DNA from: Calendula officinalis
Lineage: Eukaryota; Streptophyta; Magnoliopsida; Asterales; Asteraceae
Direction of reading: 5' to 3'
NCBI GenBank assembly: GCA_963853835.1
Contig: OY970829.1
Location: 11,080,446-11,144,445 of the forward strand
Length of the DNA: 64,000 nt
Positions 51,401-63,960 of this stretch are shown piece after piece. The position numbers were made by a program, and so were the translations under genes. The notes under the pieces are model-generated. The model searched no databases and was not told the origin of the DNA. It saw only the letters and a program-made list of their open reading frames with translations. The number at the start of each line of letters is the position of its first letter. Within the stretch, counting starts at the first letter, position 1.

Positions 51401-54400
51401 ATGAGTTCAGGCATTAGGTTATGGATGATGATTGTTTGCAGTCAGATTATTGTAATTTCAGCCGTCACAGACCCGAATGATCGTAAGTTTTATGTCGATT
51501 TTCAGTTTACATATCGTAGATATACCCTGTTATGATATAATTGGGATGATTCATGCTATTTTCAGTTACTTATAGTTTTAGTTTGCTGATATATGATCAT
51601 CCAACAATTGAAATATTATAGTTTCCATGAATAATTTACTTGGAACAAGTAGTTATAATTCAACATAAATCTGACGGAGTGAATTCATAACAAATTTGAA
51701 ATAAAATATGGTAAATTGAATGAAGATCATAAAATGTTGGTTATACTTGTAGTTGGTGTGCTAACTGCTATGGAGTCCAGCTGGCAGAATTTACCACCTA
51801 ACTGGAGGGGTTCAGATCCTTGTGGAAGTAAATGGGAAGGAATTAACTGTACCGACTCATTTGTAACCACCTTGTAAGTTGTTCTAACTGTTTCAATTTT
51901 ACATAATTATCGTAAAACTGAAACCCTAATTTTAAAATCGTTATGTTTGAATTCTTAATTACAGAGATCTTTCCGGCATGGGGGTGGGAACTAGTGATAT
52001 TGGAGACATTCCTTCACTTTCAAAGTTGCAATATTTGTAGGTTTTCCATTTCGATTCCAGTTTATGCTTTTATTATTCATTTTCTTTGTTTTTGATTATC
52101 GTATTGCTAATTACTGCTAAACTTGATAATTAAATTTTAATTTCTGATTTTTGTACGTAGAGATCTTTCTAACAACAGAGGAATTAAAGCCATTCTTCCA
52201 CCGTCTATTCAGAATTTGAAGAACTTAACAACATTGTAAGGAATTCATATATTTTGTTAAATAACTAACTTATCTTCATTTTTCTCGTTAATTAAAACCT
52301 GTTTTGATTCTTCTTGTTTGACAAAGAATCCTGGTTGGTTGCAATTTTAACGGTCCAATTCCTGATTCAATTGGATCCCTCAAGCAGCTAATATTTTTGT
52401 AAGTATTCCAAATACTTCTATATTTACAAATATTAATAATGGATAACTGGATATACTTTTATACCATTCATTTGGTAACATATGTTTGTCGTGAATAATT
52501 CAATTTTATATATTAAATTTTATCTGTTATGATACAGAGGTCTGAATAATAACAGCTTTATTGGATCAATCCCACCATCAATTGGTAATTTAAGTAATTT
52601 ATCATGGTTGGATTTAAGTGATAACAAGCTCACGGGCCAAATTCCCGTCTCTAACCCTAATCGAGCAATTCTTGGCCTTGACTTATTATCAAAAGCAAGA
52701 CACTTGTATGTTTTTTTTCATCTCATATATATAACATATTTCTGAATTTTACGATTTGTCAAAGTAATTTTTATTATATTTTGATCATTATGCAGCCATT
52801 TGGCAAATAATCAGTTATCTGGTCCCATTTCACCTCGACTTTTCAACGCGAACATGAACTTGTTACATGTGTAAGTATTCCATTAGCCAATAAAAATATC
52901 TGAAATTTAATTAGAGTAAAAGAATATGCATTTTTGGACAGGATAATTAATAATAACCGATTAAATGGAACAATTCCTTCCTCGATAGCACTTGTGGTGT
53001 CTCTTGAAACCATGTAAGTTTCAATAATTAATAATCCTATAAAAATATAATTTTAGATAAATAATTGTAATTAAGTAATATATATTTTCCATTTATTTAT
53101 GTTACAGACGACTGGACTCGAATTCCTTAACCGGGCCAGTTCCTAGAAACATAACAAACCTCAAATCTCTCAGGGAGTTGTAAGTCATAATTAAAGCCCA
53201 AACTAATAACTAATTACATTTTATTATTATTTTTTATTTCTCTCTGATTAGAAACATTAATTGACAGATTTATACGTTTTCAGGTACTTGTCAAATAACT
53301 ACCTGAATGGGCCTGTCCCAGATCTTTCAGGAATGAACTTGCTGTCTTACGTGTAAGTTGCAAATAAAATTATAAGTTAATATTCATCAGGTATATAAAT
53401 AAATATATTAAAGTCAAATAATAACATTGATGAGATGAAGTCACAAGATAAATTGAATACTGCTATGTATTTATTAGTTTAATTTTTGTGTAAAGTCTAA
53501 CATGAGATTATGTAATTTTCAGGGACATGAGTAATAATAGTTTTGTTACAACAGATATTCCTACATGGTTCACACTTCCATCACTAACAACACTGTAATA
53601 TCTCTTAATTTCACTCTTTAAACAATTTCGAATAACTTACTAATTATTAGGGTTTTGATAATGACAGCCCTAAGGGCTGTCAATAGACATGCATCAGAAG
53701 CTTGTACATCAATCTATAACTACCCATGGATTTTAGGAACCACTTCCTGCCATGAATTAATGTATAATATTTATGCGCTTAGAGACAGCCCTAAGGGCTG
53801 TCATTATCAAACCCCTAATTATTAATTAATCTTAAACTTACAGATTAATGGACAGCACACATCTCCAAGGAGAACTCCCATCAAATGTCTTCCAACCCCA
53901 GTTGGAGAAAATGTGAGCTGAATGCTTTCTTCTCATTTTGATTATTTCAAGTAATCATGGATTCAAAATTTGGTGAGGACTGTAAGGACAATTCTCAACC
54001 AATCATTTAATAAATATTGGATCATTATCAAAAATTTTGAATCATCGAAAAATGTTTCCTCCTAAAGATCGAAAATGTCTGATAATGATCCAAATTTTTT
54101 AAACGATTGGTTGACAATTGTGCTCACAGTCCTCACCGATTTATGAGTCCTCACTGGATCCTAACCCGCATGGTATATATATGTAGTTTTAGTTAAATTT
54201 TAATTATATTATTTACTTTGTTGTTTGTTAACAGGGTGCTAAGCAACAATAGTGTTAATGGAACTCTGGATGTTGGAAACAGCTATGACAGTGACTTGGT
54301 TCTTGATCTCACAAATAATTCAATTGGTGATTTCACACAAAAATCTGGATACAATTTGAGCTTAAAGTGAGATCTCATCTCTTTCTACTTTCCATCCTAC

Positions 54401-57400
54401 ACATTTACTTATAAATGCATTTATGTGTGTCATATTTTATTCCAAAAAGAGTCAAATTTAAAAAAATTAAGCTGAAAATAAAAGGAGTTGGACGGGTCGA
54501 AAGTTGTCCAGTGTGTATTCAATGAGTATATATTGTTGTTCGCCTCTTGCGGCGAAATATTAAAAAGCAAACTTTTTATATGGAATAAAAATTCATTTTG
54601 ATTTATTTAGAGAAAGTACAACTACGTTACAAAAAGTTACATGTAAACTAAAATTACAATTAGTTTGAAATCCATTGATCGTTTTAGGGAAAATTTCCTC
54701 TATATCCTTGCAAAACTCGTAAATTATCTTTATATTCTTCTAACTTTTTAGTTACCTCCATATCTTTCCATACCATTAAAATTCTCCTTTATGACCAAAA
54801 GCCTATCATTATCATCAAATTCATATATTTATAAAATTACTATATTACCCTTATTCATTGTAATCCTAAATTAAAGACCTATATACAAACGGGTTCATCA
54901 ATGTATTTTGCTGTGATTTACTTACGTTCGTAGGTAGACTTTTAGTTTAGGATTAAATTGAATAAGGGTAATATAGTAATTTTATAAAAATATGAATTTG
55001 ATGATAATGATTAGTGATATTATAACGATTTAATAAATCTCAAAATAGGCTTTTGGACATCAAGGAGAATTTTAAAAGTTTGGAAGGATATAAAGGAAAT
55101 TAAAAAGTTTAGAAGGATATAAAGATAATTTATAAATTTTGAAAAGATATAAAAATAATTTATGAGTTTTGTAAGGATATAAAAGAAATTACCCCGTTTT
55201 AAGAAAAAATCCTTTATATAAGAATTACACTTTATAAAAGAAATTATCCCCTTTTTTCAATTATATAAGAATTAATTACACTTTATAAAAGCGTTCTTTA
55301 AATTTTATAGTCAAACAAATAATTTATATATGTTTATTTGTTAACCTCACATTTTTTAAAATAAGTCATAAACCAACATATATATAATACAAAACAAATA
55401 TTGATCACCACCATAACAACAATGGACCTCATCACATAAAATTCTTTTCTCTGTAAACTATGGTATTGCTTATTCTAGCAAAAGTCTAACAAAAAAATAT
55501 ATCTACAACTATGCAGTCTTGCAAATAATCCTGTTTGTGAAGGCGGATCAACAGGAAAATATTGTGCAACCGAAAATCCCAATATTCCAAACATTTCACC
55601 ACCAAATAATTGCCAGCCTGTCAGTTGTGGTTCAAATAAAATGCTAAATTCCAACTGTAAATGCACAATTCCATACACAGGAACCCTACATTTCTTCTCT
55701 CATTCCTTCTCAAACTTACAAAATTCCACCTATTACCAAACTCTCCTTAATATTTTGAAAAAAGCCTTTGATGACAGACAACTTCCTATTGAATCAATTT
55801 CTTTTTCTAGTGCAACTATTAATGAATATAAATATCTTGAATATAAATTGCACGTTTTTCCATCCGGTCAAGATTTTTTTAATCGGTCAGCAGTTTCGTC
55901 AATTGGGACCGTTATTAACCGTCAACTTTTTGATCTCCCGTATTATGGACCGTTGTTTTTCCTTGATCAAAGTTATTGTTGCTTTCCAGGTATATGTAGC
56001 ATTAACTTATTCAAATATGAGTAAATTACACAAATGGTCCTTTAGATTTGTACCATATTACATATTTGGTCCTTTAGTTTCATAAATTACACTGGTAGTC
56101 CTTATTTTTTGAAATGATTGACGTTTTTGGTCCTTTACCTAAACAGACGTTTATTTTTCCCGTCAAGTATGGTCACGTGTGATGCACGAGGGGGTAATTC
56201 TGTCCTTTTCCCTTTCCATTCACCAATTAGAAACACATAAAAACCCATTTGTTTCACGGGAAAAGTTAACGTTTGTTTTGGTAAAGGACCAAATGTGTCA
56301 ATAGTTTCAGAAATAAGGACTACTAGTGTAATTTATGAAACTAAAGGACCAAATACGTAATATGGTACAAACTACAAACCTAAAGCACCAAATATGGTAC
56401 AAACTACAAACCTAAAGGACCATTCGTGTAATTTACTCTTCAAATATTTATACTTTAAAATGATAATAGAGTAAACTACAAGGATAGTCCCTGAGGTTTA
56501 CCTTAAATTTCATGTATGATCCTTTACTTTAAAAAATTAAATTGGTAGTCATTTTTTTGGAAACATTTTGCACCTACAGTCCTTTAGCCTAACATCCGTT
56601 AAATATTTTGATTAGAAAAATGAATACGAATGTAATTTTAAAGTACTAACGGTGTATATTTTTTTTAACAATTTTTTTTTAACGAGCGTTAGACTTTAGC
56701 TGTATGTGCAAAAGGTTTCCAAAAAAGGACTACCAGTATAATTTTTTAAAAGTAAAGGACCATATGTGAAATTTAGTATAAACATCAGGACCATCCTTGT
56801 AATTTACTCAAGATAATTCATAATATTTGTATTCTAAGTATTTTGGTTATGCACAGAAAAAAAGTCATCAAATCATGGCATTATCATTGGATCAACAATT
56901 GGTGGTGTGGTGATCGTCATACTAATAGCCTCTGCTATAACTTATGCCATCTATCAGAAAAAACAAGCAGAAAAAGCAAAACAAAATAATCCTTTCTGTA
57001 ATTCTTTTTTTTTTTTTTTTTTTTTCATTTTTAGACACAATCTTTTTCTTCATAAAAAATAATTACTTACATCTGTATATTATGATGATGATGATGATGT
57101 CATGATGATGCAGCATCTTGGGCTTTGGATAATGGCAGTGATGCAGGTGGTGTTCCTCAACTAAAAGGAGCAAGATGGTGTTCATTTGAAGAACTTAAAA
57201 AATGCACCAACAATTTCTCAGAAGAAAACATTATTGGATCTGGTGGATACGGGAAGGTGATATTCCTTGCAGTATTTACCAAAATCGTCCCTGTAATTTG
57301 TATGAAATTTTGGATTTCGTCCCTCGACTTTTTTTTATCACAAAGATATGATAAGATCCGAATAATTATCTAGGATAATTATTATTATTAGTTTATTATT

Positions 57401-59143
57401 ATTAGATTATCATTAGTTTGAATTTATTTATTTAGTAGATAGGTTTTATTTTAAATAAAAATTAGGATTTGATAATCTTTATCTAAAATAAAACCTATCT
57501 ACTAGATAAATAAATTCAAACTAATGATAATCTAATAATAATAAACTAATAATAATAATTATCCTAGATAATTATTCGGATCTTATCAAGATAGTCCCTA
57601 ATTTTGAAACCTGAATGATCGCTAAAGCGAAAAAAGACCGTTAAGTTCTTAAGGACCTTTGATGTTACAAGTTTCAATTTTAGGGACTATTGTTGTCATA
57701 ATAAAAGTTGAGGGACGAAAGCCAAAATGTTGAACAAGCAACAGGGACGATTTATGTAACTTACTTTTGTTATTTGTTAGGGGACCAATTTTGTAAACAC
57801 GTGTAAGTTTTTGATTGGCAGGTGTATAAAGGGGTTTTAAATACTGGTGATATAGTTGCAATTAAAAGAGCTCAACATGGATCATTGCAAGGTGCTCATG
57901 AATTTAAAACTGAAATTGAGCTTCTTTCACGAATTCATCATAAGAATGTTGTGGCACTTGTGGGATTCTGTTATGAGCAAGGTGAACAAATGTTGGTTTA
58001 TGAATACATTTCAAATGGTACTCTAAAGGATAATCTTTCAGGTATATTTACTTTTTCTTTTTCTTTTTTTTTTGGGACAAAGGGATGATATTTTATCTAT
58101 TATATTTTTAATTTGTATATTCAGGGAAGTCAGCAATGAGGTTGAATTGGATGAAGAGGCTTAAAATAGCTCTTGATTCTGCAAAAGGTTTGACATATTT
58201 GCATGAGCTGGCAAACCCTCCAATCATACACAGAGACGTCAAATCAAACAACATTTTATTAAACGATAGCTTAAATGCAAAAGTTGCTGATTTTGGATTA
58301 TCCAAACTATTGGGAGATGAATCAAAGGGTTATGTCTCTACTCAAGTCAAAGGCACATTGGTAAGTCTTAAAAAGTTGACCCAATTTTGACCATTTGGTC
58401 CAAAACTAGCTGCTGTTTGATAGGAACCAAATGATTAAGCGCCTGAATGGTTAAGAGGCTTTGTATAAAACTTATTTTGAGTGTGACAAATTTTTCGATG
58501 AGTATTTTGGCTGCTTAATGATTCAGCATGTGTTCTAAGGTAGAATGATTCAGCAGTTTTTTGCTGTACTATTCAGCATAGACTTCATTCAAAGGCGCTA
58601 AACAAACGCACTGAATGCTGAATGATTCCATTAAGCTGCAAACAAATAGCACCTAACCCTCCTTTCTAAATGCAGGGTTACATGGATCCCGAATACTTCA
58701 TGACCCAACAATTAACCGAAAAGAGTGACGTTTATAGTTTTGGAATTGTACTTTTAGAGCTTTTAACCGCAAGATCACCGATACAAAAAGGTAAATATAT
58801 TGTAAGAGAAGTTAAAGAAGCAATGGACAAATCAAACGGTCTCTACACTGTTCTTGATCCATCTCTTGGTTCATTCCAAAATCTTGGAGGTTTGACCAAA
58901 TTCGTTGACCTAGCAATGAGTTGTGTTCAAGATTCGGGAGTTGACCGACCGAAAATGGGAGAAGTTGTTAGGGAAATTGAGAGTGTTATAGATTTGGCGG
59001 TTTTGAGTGGTGATGGTGAGTCATCGTTGACTTTTTCAAGTCAACATACGGGAAAAGGTGATCTTTATCATCCATATGGTGGTGATTCTGTTTCTGATGC
59101 AAGTAGTTTGTCTCTACCATTTGAAACAGAATTGCGAAGGTGA
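51401..59143 (+). CDS. LRR receptor-like Ser/Thr kinase, HPCA1/At5g49770 type (tandem copy 3), 19 exons
   Basis: Third receptor, more diverged but with the same architecture. Exons: 51401-51482, 51753-51873, 51965-52036, 52161-52235, 52327-52398, 52538-52705, 52796-52870, 52942-53013, 53108-53179, 53284-53352, 53523-53594, 53844-53912, 54235-54366, 55517-55989, 56857-56997, 57114-57256, 57822-58041, 58125-58360, 58676-59143. All are GT..AG; the sum is 943 codons plus TGA. N-cap DPCGSKWEGINC. LRRs to about residue 383. Ectodomain has C-x4-C then CKC. TM is IIIGSTIGGVVIVILIASAI. Kinase is canonical: GSGGYG at 630-635, Lys651, HRD Asp747, DFG Asp765, then the YMDPEYFMTQQLTEKSDVYS activation-loop and P+1 region shared with copies 1 and 2. 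Introns 11-14, 16 and 18 carry MITE-like insertions, and intron 13 is 1.15 kb. Confidence 0.92.
53650..53815. mobile_element. Mutator-like MITE with 32-bp TIR and 9-bp target duplication, intron 11 of gene 3
   Basis: The ends pair over 32 bp with one mismatch: GGGTTTTGATAATGACAGCC on the left, and the reverse complement of the right starts GGGGTTTGATAATGACAGCC. The inner part of each TIR, GACAGCCCTAAGGGCTGTC, is itself a near-perfect palindrome. Flanks TAATTATTA at 53641-53649 and 53816-53824 are identical 9-mers, as in Mutator-type elements. Only 166 bp long. Confidence 0.85.
53955..54171. mobile_element. GTGAGGACT-family MITE in intron 12 of gene 3
   Basis: Left GGTGAGGACTGTAAGGACAA. The right side has ACAGTCCTCACCGAT and then AGTCCTCACTGGATCC, the doubled motif seen at the ends of the elements at 27970 and 29776. 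A short TA run follows, as in those copies. Confidence 0.7.
54687..55194. mobile_element. Long inverted-repeat MITE in intron 13 of gene 3
   Basis: Arms of about 200 bp pair as imperfect reverse complements (CTATATCCTTGCAAAACTCG on the left, against AAAACTCATAAATTATT-type wording read in reverse from the right; AATAAGGGTAATATAGTAA near the centre). Flanks CGTTTTA at 54680-54686 and 55195-55201 are an identical 7-mer. 508 bp, non-coding. Confidence 0.7.
56019..56439. mobile_element. GAGTAAATTACA-family MITE with 8-bp target duplication, intron 14 of gene 3
   Basis: The left end GAGTAAATTACACAAATGG pairs with the right end (reverse complement GAGTAAATTACACGAATGG). The flanks TCAAATAT at 56011-56018 and 56440-56447 are identical. 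Arms extend inwards about 130 bp. Related pieces lie in introns 13 and 17 of gene 1. Confidence 0.8.
56469..56809. mobile_element. Second GAGTAAATTACA-type MITE in intron 14 of gene 3
   Basis: The left end GAGTAAACTACAAGGATAG pairs with the right end (reverse complement GAGTAAATTACAAGGATGG). It is a different subfamily from its neighbour 30 bp away. GATAAT-like flanks suggest an eroded duplication. Confidence 0.7.
57275..57765. mobile_element. Outer MITE in intron 16 of gene 3, split by a foldback element
   Basis: The left AAAATCGTCCCTGTAATTTG and right GGGACGATTTATGTAACTTA are inverted copies, and inner wording (GTCCCTCGAC against GTTGAGGGACG) also pairs. The foldback element 57349-57588 sits inside. 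Confidence 0.6.
57349..57588. mobile_element. Foldback MITE with about 105-bp near-perfect arms, intron 16 of gene 3
   Basis: Left arm TGATAAGATCCGAATAATTA through to TAGGTTTTATTTTA pairs with the right arm almost base for base, with a spacer of about 30 bp. Possible 5-bp duplication AGATA at 57344-57348 and 57589-57593. The near-perfect arms suggest a young insertion. Confidence 0.8.
58407..58653. mobile_element. MITE-like element in intron 18 of gene 3
   Basis: The left end GCTGCTGTTTGATAGGAACC and the reverse complement of the right end GGTGCTATTTGTTTGCAGC are similar. The inside repeats CTGAATGATT and ATTCAGCA. About 250 bp. Confidence 0.5.
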
Positions 59144-59807
59144 AATGAAATTGCTGGTATATATATTAAATTTTAAAACAGTGGAAACAAAGATTGTTAA
59201 AATGTAAATTAGAAAGATTTAAATTATTTGAACTTTATTGTATGATATGATATATTTTGTACTACCGTTTGATCATTTCTTTTATATCAAGCCAACCATT
59301 TCATAGCAAAATCTATCAATTTCGAACATATCAGTTAACATGACTTCCATAAACCTATACTCCCTAATTCATAATTAACCCAACTAGTATACAATTCTAC
59401 CCTCATACACAAATAGCAAGCAATTCTAACAACTTACAATTCATATATGATTTGATACGTTCACATGTAAGATGCATGTCATGATGTTCGCTCTTATTAA
59501 CATATCAAACCATACTTGCTTATGTAAAGATTGTGTTACTTTTACCAAAACCGCTAAATTTTGTAGAAATCCAAGTTAAGCTGTTTATACAATGATATAA
59601 AAGAGTAACTGCTTTTGCACAGGTACCGGTCTATTAATTAGTATATTAACTATATATACATTAGCCATACTAGAATTACAGTTCATAAAGATTGCCAATT
59701 TTGCTTATATAAATAAAGTCTTGCCTAAATAATTAACAAAGCAAGTACAGTACTTGACCAAGTGGTTTGTTATGAATTAGCTAACAACCATTACTTGAGA
59801 TGACCCC
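59144..59807. other. 3' flank of gene 3
   Basis: Probable 3' untranslated region followed by AT-rich sequence up to the LTR. No gene or paired repeat seen. Confidence 0.35.
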
Positions 59808-60319
59808 TGTCAGGATCGATTAACTTAATATAGTTAATGAACACAATGATCTACTCAACAATAGGAGTTACAGCGGATTAACACTATGTTGATTTGATCA
59901 AGAATGATAAACTGTAAATAATTGTATGAATAATAAGAACACAAAATTATCACAAAAAGCTTCAATGTATATTGATGGAATGAATACAATACACACGTAT
60001 GTTTACAATTCATAAGGAACTATATATAATAGTCCTTGAAGCCTAACAATTTACCCTAGTTATTCTAGGACTAGATTACAATCGAATTACAAAAGATATT
60101 ATATTCTAAACTAATTCTACGAAGATCTCGGACACGATCAGCTCCAAATATCGACATCAATAGTAACTGTGATCGTCAGTAGTAAGTATGATCATCAGTA
60201 ATAAACTCGAGATCAGTAGTAACTTTGTAATCAGTATCAACTCCTTAGCAGCATTAAGAGGTTGATCAGTAGTATCTGCAGCATCAGTAATGTTCACATA
60301 TCTGTAATAGATCCCAACA
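59808..60319 (-). repeat. 3' LTR of the minus-strand Copia copy
   Basis: 512 bp between TGTCAGG (left) and CCCAACA (right). On the minus strand it has the TATATATA box (about 60025 region) and the same AATTGTAAAC and CTAGGGTAAA wording as the first copy. CAGTAGTA motifs lie at 60178-60270. Confidence 0.85.
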
Positions 60320-60570
60320 ATCTCCCCCTAAACTTATTAATTCTCTTTGAATTAATCAAGTTTCTTTCTCTTTTCTTCTTCTTCTTTAGCTCTTCGTTCA
60401 TCTCCTTCTTTCTGCCTTAACTCTTTCTGTCTTCTTTGTTCATCCACATATGCTTTGTTGATTTGAAATAATTGATTATACTTTGCAGTATACATTGCTT
60501 GATCAAGTGGTCTTACAAATCCACAGCATATGATTTGATAAAGAGTTTTCTTTGAGTGATTGTACTCTCT

Positions 60571-62418
60571 TTAAATCAAGTACAACTCACATCTTCTGTT
60601 TGTTCTTTCAAAGAAATACATGTTCACAGAAGGTAGAACATTCCAAGCAAAAAGATTGTCTTCACTTGTAATCCTATCAACATGATTCTCTGGATGAAAT
60701 GCAGCATCTATCATCTCTGTTAGATATCCAGCTCCAGAGTTCTTCCATCTTCTGTTTGTCATTCTTGGTTTTCCAATTTCCAGCATTGTAATGACATCAC
60801 TTATGTTGAAAGATAAGAACATAGGTTTCCATGCTTTGAATTTCTGAATACTTTTGTCTGCTCTGATAATTTCATGGATTCCTTGATTTTCTCTCCAATT
60901 TAGAATTGGATTATCTTGTTGAATTGGTTGTGGATCTTCAATTATTTGGGGAGTTTGTTTTAATTTCTTTGTAGCTGGATCACCACCTTCTATAATTTTT
61001 CTTTTCTGTGAAGCTTGATCTGAAGATTCACCAACTACTGTTTTTCTACTAAGTACAAGCCTGGGATCAATTTTTATTACTTTTGAGGATTCATCAACTT
61101 TGACATCTTCTTTTAATTCTTTCTTTTTCTCAGCACAGAATCTTTCAACTAATGTTATAAGCTTCATTCTTCCAAAAGATTTTGCACTGTGACCTCTTGA
61201 CTTAAGATATTCAATCATATCTCTCTTTTCTTCATCAAATGCTTCAGGCATATCAATCTTGCATTTTTTGCATTCTTTGATTTGTTCTTCAAGAAGATTC
61301 ATTCTTTCTTCTTCAAATTTTCTTATTTTATCCAGTTCTTCTTATTGACCTTCTTGAAGAAATTCTTCAATTTCTTGAATAGCCTCAGCTTCAATGTTCT
61401 CTTGTTCATTTTTCTTCTTGTTTTCCAGATCAAGAGTTTTAGCACATTTTCTTTGATATCTCATTCTCTTTACCTTCCAATGAGATATTTTCATTTTTCT
61501 AACTAGGTTTATTTTGTTCACCATGTAGTGACCTAGTGCTCTGTGTGGAATATCTTCATCATACAGTGCTTTTCCTTTACCAATGCATTGTGATAGAGGT
61601 ATATATTTCATATCTTGTACCTCTTTTATAGCAATCTTTGGTGCAAAGGTATGTGCTTTCTTCTTTTCCAAGATTTTTGGGTGAGGAGGTAATTCACATT
61701 CATCTACCTCTTCCCAGTTGAGATTAGCATCAAAATCTGGAATTATGATTTGTGTTGTTGTTGGTGTTGTGGTTACTACTGCTGAATCAGTAGTAACTGG
61801 TACTTGTGTTGTTGCTGCTACAGACTCAGTAGTAACCAATGTAGTTACTACTGGTATTAAGTCTTCAATGTTAAAGGGTCTGTAAAGTACCAATTGTAGG
61901 TTTGAGGAGTCTGATACTGAGGTGGTTTCATCTGTAGTTGCTACTGGTGAGTCATTAGTAGTAACTTGTATATTTGTGGCTGCTACTAAAGGAGTTATTA
62001 CTGATGTTGCTTCTTGTGTTTCTTCTTCAATTGGATCAGTGATAATTACTTCAGTTGGTTCAGGTACTTCAGTAGTAATTGAAGGAGGTATGGGATCTGC
62101 TGTTGGGGATTGGTGTGCAGATACAAATACATCTTCATCCATACTCCTAACTCCTCTATCAAGGTCTTCATCACTTTGACCTGTTTCACCATGAGCTTCT
62201 TTGAGATTTAAGAAGGAGGCTGCTGCTGCTGCAATTGATGTATCAATCATCCCTTGTATTTGATCTTTCTCCCCCTTAGTGATCTCAACTTGTGGAGCAT
62301 CACTAACATCAATCTTTCTCTTTAACTTGCTTATAACAGATGATTGTCTTTGAAGCCTGTATTCAAATCTCTTCATTCTTCTATTCATTGTGTTGATGTA
62401 GTGTTTCATGTAGCTCAT
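60571..62418 (-). pseudogene. Post-pol gene B, diverged copy
   Basis: Two open pieces in one frame (61342-62418 and 60571-61302) separated by a TAA near 61342 where a sense codon is expected. Order matches the first copy: MSYMKHYINTMNRRMKR, a Thr/Val linker, WEEVDECELPPHPKIL, KGKALYDEDIPHRALGHYMV, MIEYLKSRGHSAKSFGRMKL, and NPILNWRENQ with GKPRMTNRRWKNSGAGYL. A second stop after RCELYLI removes the last roughly 65 residues. Blocks that stay alike across the two diverged copies mark the probable functional parts. Confidence 0.65.
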
Positions 62419-62470
62419 GGTACATCAGTAGTGAGAGCCCTTTCCTCATGACTTCTCTCCTCCTTGGAAG

Positions 62471-63523
62471 TCAACTATTAGAGTCTGGGTCTGACTCAGT
62501 TGGTCCCCTGGTGTCCTTTTTGGAAGTTCTCTTCCTTTTGTATTTTGAGGTAATTATTTGGCTTTTAGGTTTGTTTACCAAAGGGTGAAGAGTAGCACCC
62601 TGAGGTTCTAATTCATGTTCCTGGGACACAATCAGGACATCATGAGGTGAGATTGTTTGAGTGGCTTGGGGTTCTGTTCGGGCTGCAATATTTAGTGATG
62701 GAGTGGGTTGGGGTTCAATGGGGTGGCTTGAACCTTCTCCAGTTGGGGGTTGATCTTGGATCATATTTGAGAACAAAGGTGTTACCTTTCCAGAAAATTT
62801 GAACTTTTTGTTCATGTTTGAGAAAACTTTTTTATTTAGTTCTGGAGTAGGAAAAATGTTTTTGCTTTTAGATAAATTTGGGATTTCACAATCAAAGATA
62901 TGTGCAAGGAATCTTGGATACATTAAATTTTTTGTTGAAGATAGATTTCCAAGCATTCCATCAAAAATCATTTTGGAAAAATTAAATACTTGGTCTGTGC
63001 ATAAACAGACAACAACAGATGCTATTGATCTGTTGAACTCATTCCAAGTACTCTTCTTAGGAGACATACAATGTTGAATAGTATGTACCAAAAACTTCCA
63101 TTGGGGTGAAAGAAGACCCTTTTAAAAAGTTTGAATGTCTGTTCTTCCTTCATACCCCATTTTTAAAATATTTTCAATTAAATCTTCTTTAGAGAGAAGA
63201 GAGATACCTGACTCGTCATTGAGTTGTAGATGTTGTCGAATGGTTTGTTCAGAAATAATGATAGATTGTCCATCTATGTCAGATTTAATTTTAATGATAT
63301 TCTCTTCCTCTATTCTTTCAGCTTTTTACCAGAATTGAACAAGATGTTGTTCACAGAGTGTGGGATTTATTGTGAGAGCGAATTTGATTGCAGGATTTTT
63401 GAGAAACATAACTATTTGTCTAAAGTTTCTTGTTCCATCTGGATTCCTTAGAAATGCAACCATGTTGTGAAATTCAGAGTAGAGAATATCTGTTTGAGCA
63501 ACTAGTGGTTTCCTCATTGCCAT
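62471..63523 (-). pseudogene. Post-pol gene A, diverged copy
   Basis: Starts at 63523 (MAMRKPLVAQTDILYSEFHN). A stop after HLVQFW (near 63326) and a frame change near 63120 break it; the remainder is open to 62471. Blocks shared with the first copy include FALTINP, GYEGRTDIQTF, VHTIQHCMSPKKSTWNEFN and TDQVFNFSKMIFDGMLGN. Unlike the first copy it keeps a basic C-terminal tail (KYKRKRTSKKDTRGP), which could be a nuclear-localisation signal. Confidence 0.6.
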
Positions 63524-63825
63524 TTTGATTGATTTGTGATTTGGGATAGAGAGTTTTTAATAGTAAGTGTGTAATTTTGCAAGTCTGTGATTGAATTGAA
63601 GTTGTTACTGGTTTTTAGGGTTTCAATCGAGATTGCCGACTTAAGGGTTTATCGTGGGTTTTAGCAGATCGAGGTTTGGATAATGTATCATTAACCGACT
63701 TCTGTTATTTATAGTTTTCGAAATTAACCTGCAAAAAGTCATAAATACCCTTCGAATCATAGCACAACGACTATTTTCATGGGGTTAGTCTGGTAAATAC
63801 ATCGAATTTGAGGGTAAACGGCCGA

Positions 63826-63960
63826 TCAGTAGAAACTAAGTATCAGTAGTAACGAACATCAGTAGTAACTGAGATTTGATACTTTAACAAGACTGATCAG
63901 TAGTTACTAAGGAATGTAAACCACAATCAGTATTAATGGATAATCAGTAGTGACATAAAA
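63826..63960 (-). repeat. CAGTAGTAAC motif cluster in the leader of the minus-strand Copia copy
   Basis: Six or seven CAGTAGTAAC-like words (the complement of GTTACTACTG) in about 130 bp, at the same place as the cluster at 22441-22660 of the first copy. Confidence 0.75.
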
